Positions 5,697 through 6,586 of a stretch of 6,586 bases of DNA are shown here, one piece after another. Numbering within the stretch: position 1 is the first letter of the stretch; each line of letters begins with the position of its first letter. The notes below the pieces were generated by a model, which saw only the letters and a list, made by a program, of their open reading frames with translations, was not told the DNA's origin and searched no databases. This stretch comes from Bacteroidales bacterium (lineage in GTDB: Bacteria; Bacteroidota; Bacteroidia; Bacteroidales; SMBSF77): the NCBI GenBank assembly GCA_021106655.1, contig JAIOTT010000169.1:1-6586 (forward strand). The letters are read 5' to 3'. The position numbers were made by a program, and so were the translations under genes.

Positions 5697-6491
5697 ATGA
5701 ATTGGTTAGAAATTTCTGTACTAATAGTATCAGGCGTATTGGTTGGATTTATCAACACCCTTGCAGGAGGCGGATCAATAATCTCTCTTTCTATTTTGAT
5801 CTTTTTTGGGTTGCCTGCAACAGTTGCTAATGGTACTAACCGTATTGCAATTACTCTTCAAACACTAATCGCAACCGGCAGTTTTAAACAACAAAAAGTA
5901 CTTGACCATAAAAAAGGACTGCTATTGGCAATCCCTGCAGTAATTGGTTCTATCCTTGGGGCAAAGATCGCTGCTGATATAAACGAAGTCGTTTTTGAAA
6001 AAGCTATTGCGGTTATTATTATCGTAATGCTCATTTTCATCCTTTATAAACCACAGAGGTGGCTTAAGGGAAAAGAGGAATTAATTAATAAAAAAATAAA
6101 TGTCTGGCAGGTACTTTTGTTCTTTTTCATTGGAGTATATGGTGGATTTATTCATGTTGGTGTTGGGTATTTACTTCTTGGTGGTATTGTTCTTGGTGCA
6201 GGTTATGACCTGGTAAAAGCAAATGCTATCAAAGTGCTAATAGTTTTATTATATGCTCCTTTTACACTTATCATATTTATATTGAACGACCAGGTAAATT
6301 ACAAGTTAGGCTTTACACTTGCTATCGGTAATATTATTGGGGCATTTGTTGCATCGCGGATGGCAGTGAGTTGGGGAGCTAATTTTGTGAAATGGATAAT
6401 GGTAATTATTGTAATATTTACTTCAGCTCATTTATTCGGGATAATTGATGTTAAGGAAATGATAAGTACTTTACTACAACATGGAGAGTAA
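5697..6491 (+). CDS. TauE/SafE-family (TSUP) inner-membrane permease
   Basis: This is a member of the TauE/SafE/TSUP family (PF01925), inner-membrane permeases linked in various bacteria to export or uptake of sulfite, sulfoacetate, taurine-derived or other organosulfur anions; the substrate here is unknown. The 264 residues match the usual ~250-270. The family has two internally related halves. In the first, GFINTLAGGGSIISL (17-31) is followed by GLPATVANGTNR (38-49) and then GSILGAKIA (84-92). In the second, GVYGGFIHVGVGYLLL (146-161) is followed by NAIKV (176-180) and GNIIGAFVASRMA (211-223). About 7-8 hydrophobic helices can be counted, separated by a charged cytoplasmic-type loop (119-135, RWLKGKEELINKK). 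The start at 5697 is supported by the conserved N-terminal GGGS helix. The gene has its own -7 element. A minus-strand gene ends 6 bases after its stop. Confidence 0.93.
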   Translation: MNWLEISVLIVSGVLVGFINTLAGGGSIISLSILIFFGLPATVANGTNRIAITLQTLIATGSFKQQKVLDHKKGLLLAIPAVIGSILGAKIAADINEVVFEKAIAVIIIVMLIFILYKPQRWLKGKEELINKKINVWQVLLFFFIGVYGGFIHVGVGYLLLGGIVLGAGYDLVKANAIKVLIVLLYAPFTLIIFILNDQVNYKLGFTLAIGNIIGAFVASRMAVSWGANFVKWIMVIIVIFTSAHLFGIIDVKEMISTLLQHGE

Positions 6492-6497
6492 GAAAGA

Positions 6498-6586
6498 TTA
6501 TTGATTATCGTATTTCATAACCTCTTCAGAAACATAATCCAGGATTATACCTGCCTGTTTAAACATTTCCTCTGATTCATCAGAGG
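6498..6586 (-). CDS. Unidentified gene, C-terminal 28 residues (partial)
   Basis: An open minus-strand frame enters from the right edge and ends with TAA at 6500-6498. It encodes a mostly helical, acidic tail with SDESEEMFKQAG, then IILDYVSEEVMKYDNQ and the stop. The composition and regular helix pattern look like real protein, and the tail-to-tail position, 6 bases from the TauE/SafE stop, is a normal gene junction. I do not recognise the family from this tail. The frame is open to the window edge, so the start lies outside. No shared terminator is seen between the two converging genes; one gene's signal may lie inside the other's coding sequence. Confidence 0.6.
   Translation of the reverse strand, partial: SDESEEMFKQAGIILDYVSEEVMKYDNQ
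6569..6586. repeat. Inverted repeat at the right edge of the window
   Basis: CCTCTGAT (6569-6576) and ATCAGAGG (6579-6586) are perfect reverse complements with a 2-base centre (TC). It lies within the partial minus-strand gene, spanning its SDESEE codons, and ends on the last base of the window. A 2-base loop is too tight for an ordinary RNA hairpin, so it may be a chance palindrome in codons, a DNA-binding palindrome, or a fold-back at an assembly end. Confidence 0.55.

Overview
The window looks like chromosomal DNA from a member of the Bacteroidota. The clues are an AT-rich composition, no recognisable Shine-Dalgarno sequences before the genes, two TAnnTTTG promoter elements of the Bacteroidota type, a sufS-sufE-DUF59 order typical of that phylum, and a degraded S23/four-helix-bundle gene of a kind common there. 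No species can be named from the sequence alone. The two ends look like contig edges: the first 200 bases carry clustered, apparently one-sided substitutions, and the last 18 bases form a near-perfect palindrome.

Layout, left to right. Bases 1-509 are the 3' part of a SufS cysteine desulfurase gene, interrupted by four in-frame stops but with no indel. Bases 501-737 hold an inverted-repeat unit made of 7-base repeats that encloses a decayed 23S-rRNA-intervening-sequence-type (S23) four-helix-bundle gene. Next come sufE (744-1166), a spacer with a second 7-base repeat array arranged as a hairpin, and a DUF59/SufT-like gene (1258-1572). A Bacteroidota-type promoter then precedes dxs (1621-3516), with an NhaC-family Na+/H+ antiporter gene 8 bases downstream (3525-5549). 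The next spacer holds an 8-base and a 7-base tandem array and a promoter for a TauE/SafE-family membrane permease (5697-6491). The 3' end of an unidentified gene on the minus strand closes the window (6498-6586).

Functionally, SufS, SufE and the DUF59 protein belong to the SUF iron-sulfur cluster pathway: SufS takes sulfur from cysteine, SufE relays it, and the DUF59 protein assists cluster maturation. Dxs makes 1-deoxy-D-xylulose 5-phosphate for isoprenoids, thiamine and pyridoxal; the later enzymes of that pathway, IspG and IspH, are Fe-S proteins, so the two blocks are metabolically linked, although dxs appears to have its own promoter. The antiporter and the TauE/SafE permease are inner-membrane transporters.

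The most unusual signal is in the spacers. Three of them carry short tandem arrays of period 7 or 8 with unrelated sequences. The first is an inverted pair whose repeats contain the start and ancestral stop codons of the decayed S23 gene, and whose ends can pair as a 26-position stem. This resembles the plan of a 23S rRNA intervening sequence, but placed between protein genes.
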